Shown piece by piece: positions 17,518 through 26,133 of a stretch of 50,822 nucleotides of DNA (its first letter is position 1; each line of letters begins with the position of its first letter). The translations under genes and the position numbers were made by a program. The notes under the pieces are model-generated. The model was given only the letters and a program-made list of their open reading frames with translations. It was not told the DNA's origin and did no database searches. Source of the DNA: Planctomycetia bacterium (GTDB taxonomy: Bacteria > Planctomycetota > Planctomycetia > Gemmatales > Gemmataceae); the NCBI GenBank assembly GCA_005808665.1, contig SYLG01000183.1:1-50822 (forward strand), read 5' to 3'.

Positions 17518-20064
17518 TCAAAGCAACCGGAGCGTTCCTCGGGTCAAACCAAATTGGTTGTTTGCCCTAATCTCCCGCCAGGCAGATTTAGGGTCTTTTT
17601 TCCCGGATAAAACCTCCCGGTAGGTCGCCATTGTTTTGAAAACAATGGGGGAGGATTCGTGTAAAAACTCGAGCCGAAACCACTCCACTCCCAAGCGCTT
17701 CATACCTGGAATATATTCCAGTGCGGATTGGGCAACTTCGTTGTAAACCGTGTTTCGACACCCTGCGTCGACCAACACGGGAAAATCCGAATGGGCCCAA
17801 TCGCGAAGCCTGACTTTATGAACCTCACAGGGTCGGCCGCAATTGGTGTGGTCTGTTCCCTTGGAAAGAAATGCCGCATAAACACAATGCTCCATGTGAA
17901 ACATGGGCATGGGAAAATGAACGACCGCCTCGATTCGAAATCCGCCAATCGCTTCCGCCAGGGCAGACCATTCTCCAAAATGCAAATCATGGGCCGCTAC
18001 AATTCTGGCCATCCCCATGTTCAAAAACCTGTCTGCGGCAATGGGATTTGCCAAGTTAAGGGAAAAGTCCGCCACAAGGTCCTTGCAACCCATTTCCTGG
18101 GCAATTTCCCAGGTAGCCAGATTTCGCACCAACACAGGACGCTTTGGATCTTGTAGCACCGATCGAATCAAGCCTTCCTCACCGGGCTTAATGATTCTGG
18201 GTCCCGCGACCCCCAGGGGAAGTCCTGCCAAGGCCCTATCCTCGAGAAGGGCCCGCAGGTCCTTGGCATGTTCCATATCGAGCCAAATTCGGTCGGGCCA
18301 AAAATCAGAGGGTAGGGTTGCAATGGCCCGAACTTGTTCCGGATTGCGAAGCAGGATTGCCAAAAGGGGGCCGGAAGGGATATGAAGGGAATGGGCCTTA
18401 TCACGCCGTACACATATTTCGGCTTTTATTTTTGCCAAGGCACCCTCATCGGCCCCTTCCATGTTGGGACAAGCGGAGGCAACCAGTTGGTTCATCACCT
18501 CGCGGCGAAGGCGATTCAATTGGCTGGCAGGCAGGTGCAACCCATCCACGGCATGGGCTTGGATGGTGCCTAGTGAAAAGGGAGTATCTCCAACCCGTCC
18601 CAAGGTTTTGACAAGGGCATCATTTACCGGAGCTTTTTGGGATTTAAGGAGGGGTCCTTCCCAAATTGCCTTTGCGATTGTCCCCAAGCGGGTGGTTGCC
18701 AATACCTCAAGTGGACCGCCCTCGGACCCTGTCAGGATAAAATCTACAGGAGGTCTAAGGTCATTGTCCCTGTTTTTGTTTTCGAGGTCGTTTGAAAGTC
18801 GAGCCTGAACCTTCTGGCGAAAGCGGGGATCATCGGTTTTCCAAATGGGAGTACCGGGTAAAATCACCTTATCTCCAAAATTGGGTCGATCCAGCCGCAT
18901 TTCGACCAACCCATCCAATCGGCGCCGAAGGAATCCAACCCTGCCACCCGGTTCCCTGGTTTGTGGCAATGCCAAATCAAAAACGATACCATCCCCGGCC
19001 GCCAAGTCCGGATCATCCTTGGCAAGACGGACCAAATAGGAGGTTCCGTGTGTCTCGACGAGTTCACCAACGAACACGCCCCGTGCCTTGGGAAACCGGC
19101 CCCGAACAAGGCGCTGATGATTGACACCTTCGAGAAAACCTGGAACAAATCCTCGGGAAAACGCCAAGGATAGGTCCCTCGTTTCTTCCCAGGGAGGGGC
19201 CCAAGGGACTTCATCCGTGGCGTGAAACCGGGCATTACGGTAGGCGTTAACAGTGGTTGTTACATATTCAGGTCCTTTAAGGCGACCCTCTATTTTCAGG
19301 GAAACCACGCCCAATTGGGTTAATCCTGCGACCAAATGCCGGGCATCCAAATCTTGTGGACTGAGGAGATAGGTTTTATCTCCGAGATCCTTTTGAACCC
19401 CATCCACAAGCATTTCATAGGGGAGCCTACAAGCTTGCGCGCATTGGCCCCGGTTTGCACTCCTCCCCCCCAAGGCCTCGCTCGTCAGACATTGCCCACT
19501 ATAGGCAACACAGAGGGCTCCATGGACAAAGACCTCGAGGGGAACGGATGTATCTTTGCGTATTTTGGCGATGTCCAAAAGGGATAATTCGCGCCCCACG
19601 ACAACCCTTTTGACTCCCCAGGAAGCGATAAGCCTTATTCCTCTCGATTCGGTTTGACTCATTTGGGTGGAACCGTGGATCTCAATCCCGGGCACCATCT
19701 TCCTGAGGAGATCGACAATTCCCCAGTCCTGGACAATTACCGCATCCACTCCAGCCTTCGATGCCTTCCAAAGGCATTTTGCGGCCGAATCCAGCTCCGA
19801 GGAAAAAATCAGGGTGTTAAAGGCCAGAAAACCCTTGATCCCATGCCGATGAAGGTAGCGCATCATTTCGGGAAGCTCGGCAAGCTCGAAATTTGCAGCC
19901 CGATGCCTGGCACTAAATTCTTTCAATCCGAAGTAGACCGCATCCGCTTTGGCAGCAACCGCGGCAACCAGGGATTCACGGCTTCCTACCGGGGCCAATA
20001 TTTCAGGACCTACATTGGCCCAAGTGGAGGGCTTGAATCCAATTGCATGGTCAACCCTTGTCAT
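17518..20064 (-). CDS. U32-family peptidase-like Fe-S protein (RlhA/TrhP type)
   Basis: 848 residues. The U32 signature VFVHGALCVAYSGQCLTSEA is intact, and cysteines 185, 192, 208 and 212 (C-x6-C-x15-C-x3-C) match the 4Fe-4S ligand pattern of the family. A C-terminal part has a second cysteine-rich stretch (HCVYAAF, NCGRPCEVHK, DAGCRN). Although named peptidases, characterised members RlhA and TrhP hydroxylate rRNA or tRNA using prephenate-derived chemistry, and others act in ubiquinone hydroxylation; an RNA-hydroxylation role is the best guess. It is longer than E. coli RlhA (about 650). The start overlaps the hemC stop as ATGA (20061-20064), so the two are coupled. Confidence 0.87.
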   Translation of the reverse strand: MTRVDHAIGFKPSTWANVGPEILAPVGSRESLVAAVAAKADAVYFGLKEFSARHRAANFELAELPEMMRYLHRHGIKGFLAFNTLIFSSELDSAAKCLWKASKAGVDAVIVQDWGIVDLLRKMVPGIEIHGSTQMSQTESRGIRLIASWGVKRVVVGRELSLLDIAKIRKDTSVPLEVFVHGALCVAYSGQCLTSEALGGRSANRGQCAQACRLPYEMLVDGVQKDLGDKTYLLSPQDLDARHLVAGLTQLGVVSLKIEGRLKGPEYVTTTVNAYRNARFHATDEVPWAPPWEETRDLSLAFSRGFVPGFLEGVNHQRLVRGRFPKARGVFVGELVETHGTSYLVRLAKDDPDLAAGDGIVFDLALPQTREPGGRVGFLRRRLDGLVEMRLDRPNFGDKVILPGTPIWKTDDPRFRQKVQARLSNDLENKNRDNDLRPPVDFILTGSEGGPLEVLATTRLGTIAKAIWEGPLLKSQKAPVNDALVKTLGRVGDTPFSLGTIQAHAVDGLHLPASQLNRLRREVMNQLVASACPNMEGADEGALAKIKAEICVRRDKAHSLHIPSGPLLAILLRNPEQVRAIATLPSDFWPDRIWLDMEHAKDLRALLEDRALAGLPLGVAGPRIIKPGEEGLIRSVLQDPKRPVLVRNLATWEIAQEMGCKDLVADFSLNLANPIAADRFLNMGMARIVAAHDLHFGEWSALAEAIGGFRIEAVVHFPMPMFHMEHCVYAAFLSKGTDHTNCGRPCEVHKVRLRDWAHSDFPVLVDAGCRNTVYNEVAQSALEYIPGMKRLGVEWFRLEFLHESSPIVFKTMATYREVLSGKKDPKSAWREIRANNQFGLTRGTLRLL

Positions 20065-20969
20065 AATGCCAAAATCTCCCCTGCACCCATATCCAGGAGC
20101 TGCCGTCCCAATTCAGAGCCCAGGGCGACCGGATCCGCCAACACCCCAGAAAGGGAGGCTTCCAGGCGCCTCTTCCCGTCACAGGCAATCACCACTCCGC
20201 GCAGGTGCATTTCCATTCCAAAAACCGTGGTGTCGATTCCGACAGGAATCAAACACCCCCCTCCCAGTTCGACCAAAAACGCCCGTTCCGCCAAAACTTC
20301 GGCAAGGGATTGGGAATCACTTGTGGATTCAATCGCCTGGGCTTCGAGTGTATTTGGGATTCCCACCTCAATCCCAATGGCCCCTTGCCCCACAGCAGGA
20401 AGCATCCAATTACGATCGAGAATCTCGGTGATATTTGCTCCCAACCCCAATCGTTCCAGTCCAGCCTCGGCAAGAATTATCCCGTCGAGGTCCTGATCCA
20501 CCAGTTTTTTTAACCGGGTATCCACATTTCCCCGGAGGTCAACAATATCCAAGTCAGGCCGATTCCAAAGTAATTGGGCCTTTCGCCTGATACTGCTTGT
20601 TCCTACCCGGGCCCTTTTGGGGAGGTCATCAAAGGATTTATGTTTGATGGAAACAAAGGCATCGCCGGTGGGGCCCCTGGTAGGAACGGAACCAAGTTTC
20701 AACCCTAAAACGGGAGCAGTGGGAAGGTCTTTCAGGCTGTGCACGGCACCATGTGCTTGGCCTTCCAACACGACAGCCTGGATTTCCTTGGTGAAAAGTC
20801 CATCTCCCCCGATTTGGCCCAGAGGGCGATCCTGGATCCGGTCGCCCTTGGATTCAACCCCAACCTCCACCACCTGAATGTTGGGATCTCCCAAACGCAA
20901 CAGCCCGGCTACATGCCGGGCTTGCCATAGGGCCAACGGGCTGGTCCTGGTTGCCAAACGAATTATCAT
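20061..20969 (-). CDS. hemC: Porphobilinogen deaminase (hydroxymethylbilane synthase)
   Basis: 302 residues from ATG at 20967-20969 (MIIRLATRTSPLALWQA). The open frame extends to 21086 but that part is the antisense of the Gly-rich tail of the upstream gene and is not coding. The enzyme polymerises four porphobilinogens into hydroxymethylbilane. The dipyrromethane-cofactor cysteine is Cys239 in LGGGCLIPVG, and the catalytic Asp81 lies in HSLKDLP. No Shine-Dalgarno is visible upstream; the start lies 22 bp after the TPM gene stop, so translation may rely on upstream ribosomes. Coupled to the U32 gene. Haem supply fits a genome rich in c-type cytochromes. Confidence 0.93.
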   Translation of the reverse strand: MIIRLATRTSPLALWQARHVAGLLRLGDPNIQVVEVGVESKGDRIQDRPLGQIGGDGLFTKEIQAVVLEGQAHGAVHSLKDLPTAPVLGLKLGSVPTRGPTGDAFVSIKHKSFDDLPKRARVGTSSIRRKAQLLWNRPDLDIVDLRGNVDTRLKKLVDQDLDGIILAEAGLERLGLGANITEILDRNWMLPAVGQGAIGIEVGIPNTLEAQAIESTSDSQSLAEVLAERAFLVELGGGCLIPVGIDTTVFGMEMHLRGVVIACDGKRRLEASLSGVLADPVALGSELGRQLLDMGAGEILAL

Positions 20970-20991
20970 TTCTAAAGGAGGGACTGTATTA

Positions 20992-21978
20992 TTAGTCCCC
21001 ACCGCCCCCACCAAAATCCCCGCCACCACCACCCCAATCACCACCGCCTCCACCAAAATCTCCTCCGCCGCCACCCCAATCGCCACCCGAGCCGGAATAA
21101 TCGGTATCCTGGCCTGAGGAAGAATCTCCCCCTACACCGGTATCACCAGTACCGCCACCAGAACCCCAAGCTTGGTGACCACTGTTCCCAAAGAAATGGT
21201 CATACATCCACATACCAGCGGCGGCCCCAAACATCCCACCCAGCATATTACTCATGAAACCACCGCCACCATATCCCGAACCCATGCCAGGTGCCCCTGC
21301 ACCGCCACCACCCCCGCCACCGGTCATTCCACGAAAAATACCCATAACCAGCATGATGGCGGCAATTGCCAATGCGCCTATACAAAGGTAGCCTAAAATG
21401 GGATTCATTTTTTCGTCTTCAACGGGACCAGCCTTTGCCGGTTTCCCTTGGGCAACCGCCCTGCCGGATTGTCCTTGATGCAACTTGACCTTGGTGCTGA
21501 TAAAACCCACGAGGGTCTCCAAAGCCTCATCCATTTTTTTCGCCTTCAAAAGGGGTTGGATGATTTTAATAACCTCATCCCGATCACTTATTGTGAACTC
21601 CTTTTGAAGGGTATTTTTCCCAATTTCAAATTGGAATTTGGCCGGATCCTTAACCAACAATAAATAGACCCCGTTAACGGACTGGGCTTTGGCCCTTCCC
21701 AGGGCATATTCATTCACCCATTTTGAGGTACCCTGTTTGTCCGTCAGGTCTGGACCACCCTTTTCCTTTGCGGGGAGATTTTCCAGCGTTTCAACCAGAA
21801 TTTCCTTTTTGTGGGAATTCCGAAGGTTTTGAATTTGGTCTTCCGCTTTGCGGACAGCCTCTGGACTAAACAGCTTGGCAGCGTCCTGGACCCCGCCATT
21901 AGCCAAGACCGAACCTGAACCCAAAGCGGCCCAAGCAAAGGCCACTGCGGCCGTAAAAATCTGCAAATAACGCTTCAT
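20992..21978 (-). CDS. TPM-domain secreted/membrane protein with Gly-Asp repeat tail
   Basis: 328 residues. ATG at 21976-21978 is preceded by GGGGGAGAAAACC, a good RBS, and followed by a signal peptide (KRYLQIFTAAVAFAWAALGSGSVLA). Residues ~30-180 form a TPM (YgcG/Psb32-like) domain, with the typical start of AAKLFSPEAVRKAEDQI and a domain ending in SDRDEVIKIIQPLLKAKKMDEAL. A single TM helix (about 207-225) follows, then a Gly/Met-rich region and a C-terminal repeat of D-[WF]-GGGGG units. TPM domains occur in proteins of membrane-protein quality control and photosystem repair. The extreme tail is low-complexity. First gene of the hemC-U32 run. Confidence 0.85.
   Translation of the reverse strand: MKRYLQIFTAAVAFAWAALGSGSVLANGGVQDAAKLFSPEAVRKAEDQIQNLRNSHKKEILVETLENLPAKEKGGPDLTDKQGTSKWVNEYALGRAKAQSVNGVYLLLVKDPAKFQFEIGKNTLQKEFTISDRDEVIKIIQPLLKAKKMDEALETLVGFISTKVKLHQGQSGRAVAQGKPAKAGPVEDEKMNPILGYLCIGALAIAAIMLVMGIFRGMTGGGGGGGAGAPGMGSGYGGGGFMSNMLGGMFGAAAGMWMYDHFFGNSGHQAWGSGGGTGDTGVGGDSSSGQDTDYSGSGGDWGGGGGDFGGGGGDWGGGGGDFGGGGGD
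20995..21087 (-). repeat. In-frame 21-bp repeats encoding D-[WF]-G5
   Basis: The last ~31 codons of the TPM gene are four copies of a seven-residue unit, GDW or GDF followed by five glycines. On the plus strand this appears as CCACC-rich sequence alternating CCCAATC and AAAATC. This is a sequence prone to slipped-strand length change. Confidence 0.85.
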
Positions 21979-22090
21979 GGTTTTCTCCCCCATCGGAACA
22001 ACCATTTTTTCATCCTGATGGCTGAACCTAACCTCTTTTATTTTACCGAATGACCCGCATTTTGGTTCGTAAAAACCAGGAATTGGTGGT

Positions 22091-22120
22091 AAAAAAAAGC
22101 CAACCCTAATGGGGCTGGCT
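22091..22120 (-). terminator. Intrinsic terminator after the alpha/beta hydrolase
   Basis: On the minus strand AGCCA...TGGCT with inner CCC/GGG pairs forms a compact hairpin, followed by seven T (plus-strand AAAAAAA at 22091-22097). It lies about 50 bp past the stop at 22167 and upstream of the TPM gene. Confidence 0.8.
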
Positions 22121-22166
22121 ACTTACCTAGCTTGAATAAATCCTGTATTTCACTTATTTCTTATCC

Positions 22167-22895
22167 TTACCCTAACATTTCATCATCCCGGACAATCCAA
22201 TCAACAATCCAAGCGTTTAGATCACGAAGCATGTCCTCATGAATGCGATGGTTGGTAGGATAGGTACGGGAGGTAACCATCATTCCCGCATTAACCAATA
22301 GTTTTTGATCTCGTTGGGCTTGCCCTAATGTTGCAATGGAATTGACCAAGCCATGCGCATGAAAAAGGGATTTGCCACGCAATTCGTTGAGTTTGGAAAG
22401 AATCCGGCACCCTTGGGGAATAAGTCCATTTAATGAGGCAACCCCGGCAAATTTGTCCGGATGGGAAAGTCCAATCCGATAGGCTTGGCTTGCTCCTTCA
22501 CAAAAACCGGTCAAAAAGATCCGCTCAGAATGGATGTGAAATTGCCGCCTTGCCATTTCCACGGCCTTGAAAATGTATTCTTCCAAACACGCATCCTGAT
22601 CATGACCCATACCCCAGGAAAATCCTTGCTGGAATTCCTGATTGGTCAACGATTTTGTGCCCCGAAGGCCAATACAGATAAAATTCCGACGGCTAATCTT
22701 GGGTGCCAACTTGATGATTTTTTCCTCATCACCCCCCTTTCCGTGGAGCATAACCACAAGGGGATAGGGGTACCGGGATTCGTATCCATGGGGCAAGAAA
22801 ACCCGAACGGGAAACGCATCGGAACCCAAGACCTTGGTCGAATAAAACCCTTCCTTGGGTTTTTCAACCTTGGGCAGGACTTCGGTGGGAAGCAT
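22167..22895 (-). CDS. Alpha/beta hydrolase (phospholipase/carboxylesterase-like) with Cys nucleophile
   Basis: 242 residues with no signal peptide. The oxyanion strand LVVMLHGKGGDEE and the elbow GFCEGA (Cys132 in the nucleophile position) place it in the esterase/dienelactone hydrolase superfamily. A His is supplied by NHRIHEDML (216 or 219). Where a triad Asp is expected (usually HGxxDxxV) the sequence reads HGLVNSI, so Asp is replaced by Asn. Dienelactone hydrolase shows that Cys can replace Ser in this fold. It could be an esterase with altered chemistry or a binding protein. Single gene with its own terminator. Confidence 0.8.
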   Translation of the reverse strand: MLPTEVLPKVEKPKEGFYSTKVLGSDAFPVRVFLPHGYESRYPYPLVVMLHGKGGDEEKIIKLAPKISRRNFICIGLRGTKSLTNQEFQQGFSWGMGHDQDACLEEYIFKAVEMARRQFHIHSERIFLTGFCEGASQAYRIGLSHPDKFAGVASLNGLIPQGCRILSKLNELRGKSLFHAHGLVNSIATLGQAQRDQKLLVNAGMMVTSRTYPTNHRIHEDMLRDLNAWIVDWIVRDDEMLG

Positions 22896-23427
22896 GAGGC
22901 TTTTCCGCCTTTACCGTTTTCGATGAGTTTTCCAGAAAATCAGGCACCCTGCCTGCCTGGTCCCTCAAAATGGCAAATTTGCCTAAAGTTTCATCCTCAA
23001 TTTTAGAGTCCAAGACAATTCAGTGTCAACATCCGCGTTCCCTTACCCAGGGCAAAAAGCCAATGGAACCTTGCCAAGGGTAAGGTCCTAGGGATTGCAT
23101 AGGACCTGACAAAAGAGATGATATGGACGACAAGGGTGATTTGGATAACTTAGGTGGTTTTTTTAGCCTAGATAGGTCTAAGGAAACCGGATAAAATGGC
23201 ATTACCCATGGCATAATCCAAAAAGTCATCCAAAAATATTCAATTGCTCAATCCGTTCCACACTTCGTTTTTTCGACAATACCGGGCCCGGGAAAATTAA
23301 TTATGCAGCTGGGAAAAACCATTCCTTTTCCGTTGTTTTATTGGCACACCGCTCCCGATATGTCCTTTATTGATGTGCGGAACCCGTCCCTTCCATCGGG
23401 TTTATGGTTTTTCCTTTAAGGCAAATT
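22896..23427. other. Intergenic region with an 8-bp inverted repeat
   Basis: About 530 bases between two minus-strand genes. I see no convincing coding sequence. A perfect inverted repeat AGGTCCTA / TAGGACCT (23083-23090 and 23100-23107, nine bases between) stands out; it has no T-run, so is not a simple terminator. It could be an operator for the hydrolase gene about 190 bp downstream or part of an RNA structure. Confidence 0.4.
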
Positions 23428-24462
23428 TTAAAAAGAATGGATGGGTGGGGCACTTTTTTCAAGGATTGCCCCACTGTTACGACTCTGGGTACATTGGATT
23501 TCTTGTGCGGTTCCAAACCCTTTTGCAACCCATGCCTGAACCAGGAAATCCGCCTGATCCTGGTTTTGGCAAATGGCAAACAGGGTCGGTCCCCAACTAC
23601 TTTGTCCAACCCCCATAATCCCATTTTCCCGGCAAAAACCAAACCAATCCTCTGAGCCCTCCCGATGATCCCCACCCTGCCATAAGGCGAAAGGCTCCCC
23701 GGCAAGCCGATTGAAATCCCCAATGGCCTCTCCGAAACTTTGCCAATCCACCGATTGCAAAGCAGGAAGGACACCCAATAGGGCCAATTTGCAAAGCCTG
23801 TCCCGGCGAATGGCTTCCACATTCGATGGATTGGGCTTCATCAATGCCTCAAAAACTTTCCATTCCTTGTTTCCACTTAGCCCTGGGGCAGTGGTCCGCC
23901 TACACAAAACAATGGGCCATTGGGTAGGAAACGGAATTCGTAAAAGCATTTGACCCAATGACGCCATCGGGTTAGGGGGCGTATTTTCACCTAACAGGTG
24001 ACCAGCATCCACTAAAAAACCACCCTTTTCAAAGCCGTGGGATCCAATGGCACTGCGCAATCCCCTGTTGGAAACGCGACAAAGGGCATCCAAAGCCATT
24101 TGGTGCCCGGAAAGGGAACTGGCCAATTGGGTTAGGCCCAAGGCCATTTGGGTTCCACTTCCCAAACCTGAATGTTCCGGGAGTCCCCTTAAAATCCGAA
24201 AAGCAATGGGACAAAAGGCCGCTTGATCGGCTCCCAACATTCTAATTAAGCTCCCAAATCGATCGCATCCCTGCCCCTCTATGGACCAAAGAGAGGCCCT
24301 TTGGGCTGATATTTCCCAGGAAGGGCCATCAATCATCATTCCTAATCCGCCATAAACCCGTTCGCCACCAGGCCCTTGCTCGATGCGGGTGGAAAAGAGG
24401 CCAAAATGCAAGCGGCTTCCTCCTTGAATCCGCAAGATTTCGCTACTTTGGGGTTGGTTCAT
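23428..24462 (-). CDS. Beta-ribofuranosylaminobenzene 5'-phosphate synthase (methanopterin pathway)
   Basis: About 344 residues of the GHMP-kinase-fold beta-RFAP synthase family, which condenses PRPP with 4-hydroxybenzoate or 4-aminobenzoate at the first committed step of (tetrahydro)methanopterin synthesis. Recognisable features are GGSRLHFGLFSTR at the N-terminus, the GHMP-type glycine loop EHSGLGSGTQMALG, and RGLRSAIGSHGFEKGGFLVDAG. ATG at 24460-24462 lies five bases after the stop of the DUF447 gene; an in-frame ATG at 24508-24510 overlaps that gene and is preceded by AAAAGGAGG, but only one base away. I choose the shorter form with low certainty. The pathway supports formaldehyde/C1 transfer in Planctomycetes. 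Confidence 0.87.
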   Translation of the reverse strand: MNQPQSSEILRIQGGSRLHFGLFSTRIEQGPGGERVYGGLGMMIDGPSWEISAQRASLWSIEGQGCDRFGSLIRMLGADQAAFCPIAFRILRGLPEHSGLGSGTQMALGLTQLASSLSGHQMALDALCRVSNRGLRSAIGSHGFEKGGFLVDAGHLLGENTPPNPMASLGQMLLRIPFPTQWPIVLCRRTTAPGLSGNKEWKVFEALMKPNPSNVEAIRRDRLCKLALLGVLPALQSVDWQSFGEAIGDFNRLAGEPFALWQGGDHREGSEDWFGFCRENGIMGVGQSSWGPTLFAICQNQDQADFLVQAWVAKGFGTAQEIQCTQSRNSGAILEKSAPPIHSF

Positions 24463-24467
24463 GGGAG

Positions 24468-25031
24468 TCAAGCCAATCGCCTTGTTAGGTGGTTTACCAA
24501 CAGGTCCCATGCCTCCTTTTCACGAGGTCCTCCGGTTTTTTGGACAAGCAAGGCGAGGGGACCAATGGCTTGTTGAATTTCTTCCTTGGCGAGAATTTCC
24601 ACCCGGCTATTCAGAATGGCCAATTCCAAAATGGCGAATTGGGCCCGGTTCCACCCACCAAAGGGGTAAAGATTATGGGTTCCAACGACCCGGCATCGGA
24701 TCGTTGCCCTGACTTGACTTGTGTCGATATGGTCGACTTCAAATTCGAAGGCCTTGCAGGCTCCGGAAATGATCCAGCCTTGGATCATCCGGGCCGGTAT
24801 TACATTGATTGTTTCCCTTTGGCCCACGGCCGCTTTTGCCAAAAGCAGCGAATCATCCAAAAGGTGAAAAACGCCAATCCCAGCCCGCGAGAGGTTTTCA
24901 AGGGTTTTTGAACCCTTGAACGGCTTAAGGAGGAATCCCTGTTCCAGGGAACCTTGGCATTCCGGGCCCATAGGTGACAAATGGGCTCCCCCCCGTTCAT
25001 CGAGCGTCGAAACAATACCTTCTAGAATCAA
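24468..25031 (-). CDS. DUF447 family protein (methanopterin-associated)
   Basis: 187 residues. The N-terminus ILEGIVSTLDERGGAHLSPMGP is typical of DUF447, a flavin-reductase-like split-barrel family common in methanogens and in methanopterin gene clusters of bacteria. TTG at 25029-25031 is the only start that fits the family's N-terminus; no ATG or GTG is in frame nearby. Biochemical function is unknown; residues such as GCRVVGTHNLYPFGGWNRAQ form a conserved patch (seen as RCRVVGTHNLYPFGGWNRA). Followed at once by beta-RFAP synthase, which supports a role in the same pathway. Divergent from the MBL gene with an 80-bp shared promoter region. Confidence 0.8.
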   Translation of the reverse strand: MILEGIVSTLDERGGAHLSPMGPECQGSLEQGFLLKPFKGSKTLENLSRAGIGVFHLLDDSLLLAKAAVGQRETINVIPARMIQGWIISGACKAFEFEVDHIDTSQVRATIRCRVVGTHNLYPFGGWNRAQFAILELAILNSRVEILAKEEIQQAIGPLALLVQKTGGPREKEAWDLLVNHLTRRLA

Positions 25032-25113
25032 AGGGGTAATCCATAGGGTGCTGGTGACATTCCTTCCAAGGTCGTTATAGTGGTCCCTTGGCGGTCAATG
25101 TCGAGGGATGTGC

Positions 25114-25953
25114 ATGCTTGAAAATGTTCCTATAAGGCAAATTGTCCACGGAGGCCTTACCGTTGAGGGGTACAGCCGTGCCGCCGTCCAGAGTTATTGG
25201 CGGATTCCGGAATTGAAAATTGGCTTCGATTTGGGTGCCCACCCCTGGGATTTCATGAGCACCCCTAACTGGTTTATCACCCATATGCACCTTGACCATT
25301 TCGCTGCCTTACCGGTCTATGTGGCCCGAAGGCGGATGATGAAAATGGAACCACCCATCATTCACCTTCCCGCTTACGCTATTGAGGATGTCCGGCGAAT
25401 CCTTCACCTTTTCCAGAAACTTGATCGTGGCAGAATGAATTATGAATTGGTTCCGGTGGAAGCAGGCATGGAATTTCCGGTCTCCAAGGAGCTTGTCGTA
25501 ACCACATTTGCCACGACCCATACCATCCCCTCCACCGGCTACATCATTTGGGATCGACGCCACAAATTGAAGGAAGAATATATCGGTTTACCCGGTATAA
25601 AAATTCGGGACCTTCGGCATTCAGGGGTCGAGGTAACCCGTGAAATTCGTACACCGCTGGTCGCTTACACCGGTGACACCAATCCAGCCGGTTTGGATGC
25701 CTGCGAGGATGTTTTCAAGGCAAAGGTTCTAATTACCGAAATGAGCTTCATTCGCAAAAAACATACCAAGGACAAAATCCATAAATTTGGCCACATGCAT
25801 CTGGACGATTTCATCGAACGGGCGGATCGTTTCCAAAATGAACTGATCATTTGTGCGCATGCAAGTACCCGTTACCACAATGATGAAATTGCCCGGACGG
25901 TGGAAAAACGGCTTCCGGAAAGCTTGCGGTCCCGATTGCAACTTTGGCTGTAA
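25114..25953 (+). CDS. MBL-fold metal-dependent hydrolase (RNase Z-like)
   Basis: 279 residues. The metal motif [11 protein letters not shown] supplies His57, His59, Asp61 and His62; later ligands are expected from [18 protein letters not shown] (Asp bridging) and CAHASTRYH. The overall layout and early [17 protein letters not shown] are RNase Z/ElaC-like but the flexible exosite arm is not evident, so tRNA 3' processing is possible but not proven. ATG at 25114 has GAGGG six bases upstream; an ATG at 25108 is in frame. Cytoplasmic. It is divergent from DUF447 and followed, after 180 bp, by htpG. Confidence 0.85.
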   Translation: MLENVPIRQIVHGGLTVEGYSRAAVQSYWRIPELKIGFDLGAHPWDFMSTPNWFITHMHLDHFAALPVYVARRRMMKMEPPIIHLPAYAIEDVRRILHLFQKLDRGRMNYELVPVEAGMEFPVSKELVVTTFATTHTIPSTGYIIWDRRHKLKEEYIGLPGIKIRDLRHSGVEVTREIRTPLVAYTGDTNPAGLDACEDVFKAKVLITEMSFIRKKHTKDKIHKFGHMHLDDFIERADRFQNELIICAHASTRYHNDEIARTVEKRLPESLRSRLQLWL

Positions 25954-26133
25954 TAGGCCTTGAAAATATGGTTTTGAAACCATTCCTGGGTGCCAAAACA
26001 ACCGCGAGGCCTTTCGTTGGCTGGTTTAGCCCAAACTTTGCCCCATAATAACCAAAAGGAACCAAAGCAATTTTGGGGGTAGTCCCTAAAGTTTTTCCCA
26101 TTTAGTTTTTTACGATTCCGAGGTAATGGCAAG

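Noticed and set aside
20974-20982. AAAGGAGGG on the plus strand between hemC and the TPM gene.
   Set aside because: It is on the wrong strand for both genes and no plus-strand gene follows; chance.
20970-21086. N-terminal extension of hemC.
   Set aside because: It is the complement of the Gly-rich repeat of the TPM gene; HemC homologues begin at the MIIRLATRTS start.
25954-26133. CIRCE or HrcA operator upstream of htpG.
   Set aside because: I looked for TTAGCACTC-N9-GAGTGCTAA and related dyads and saw none.
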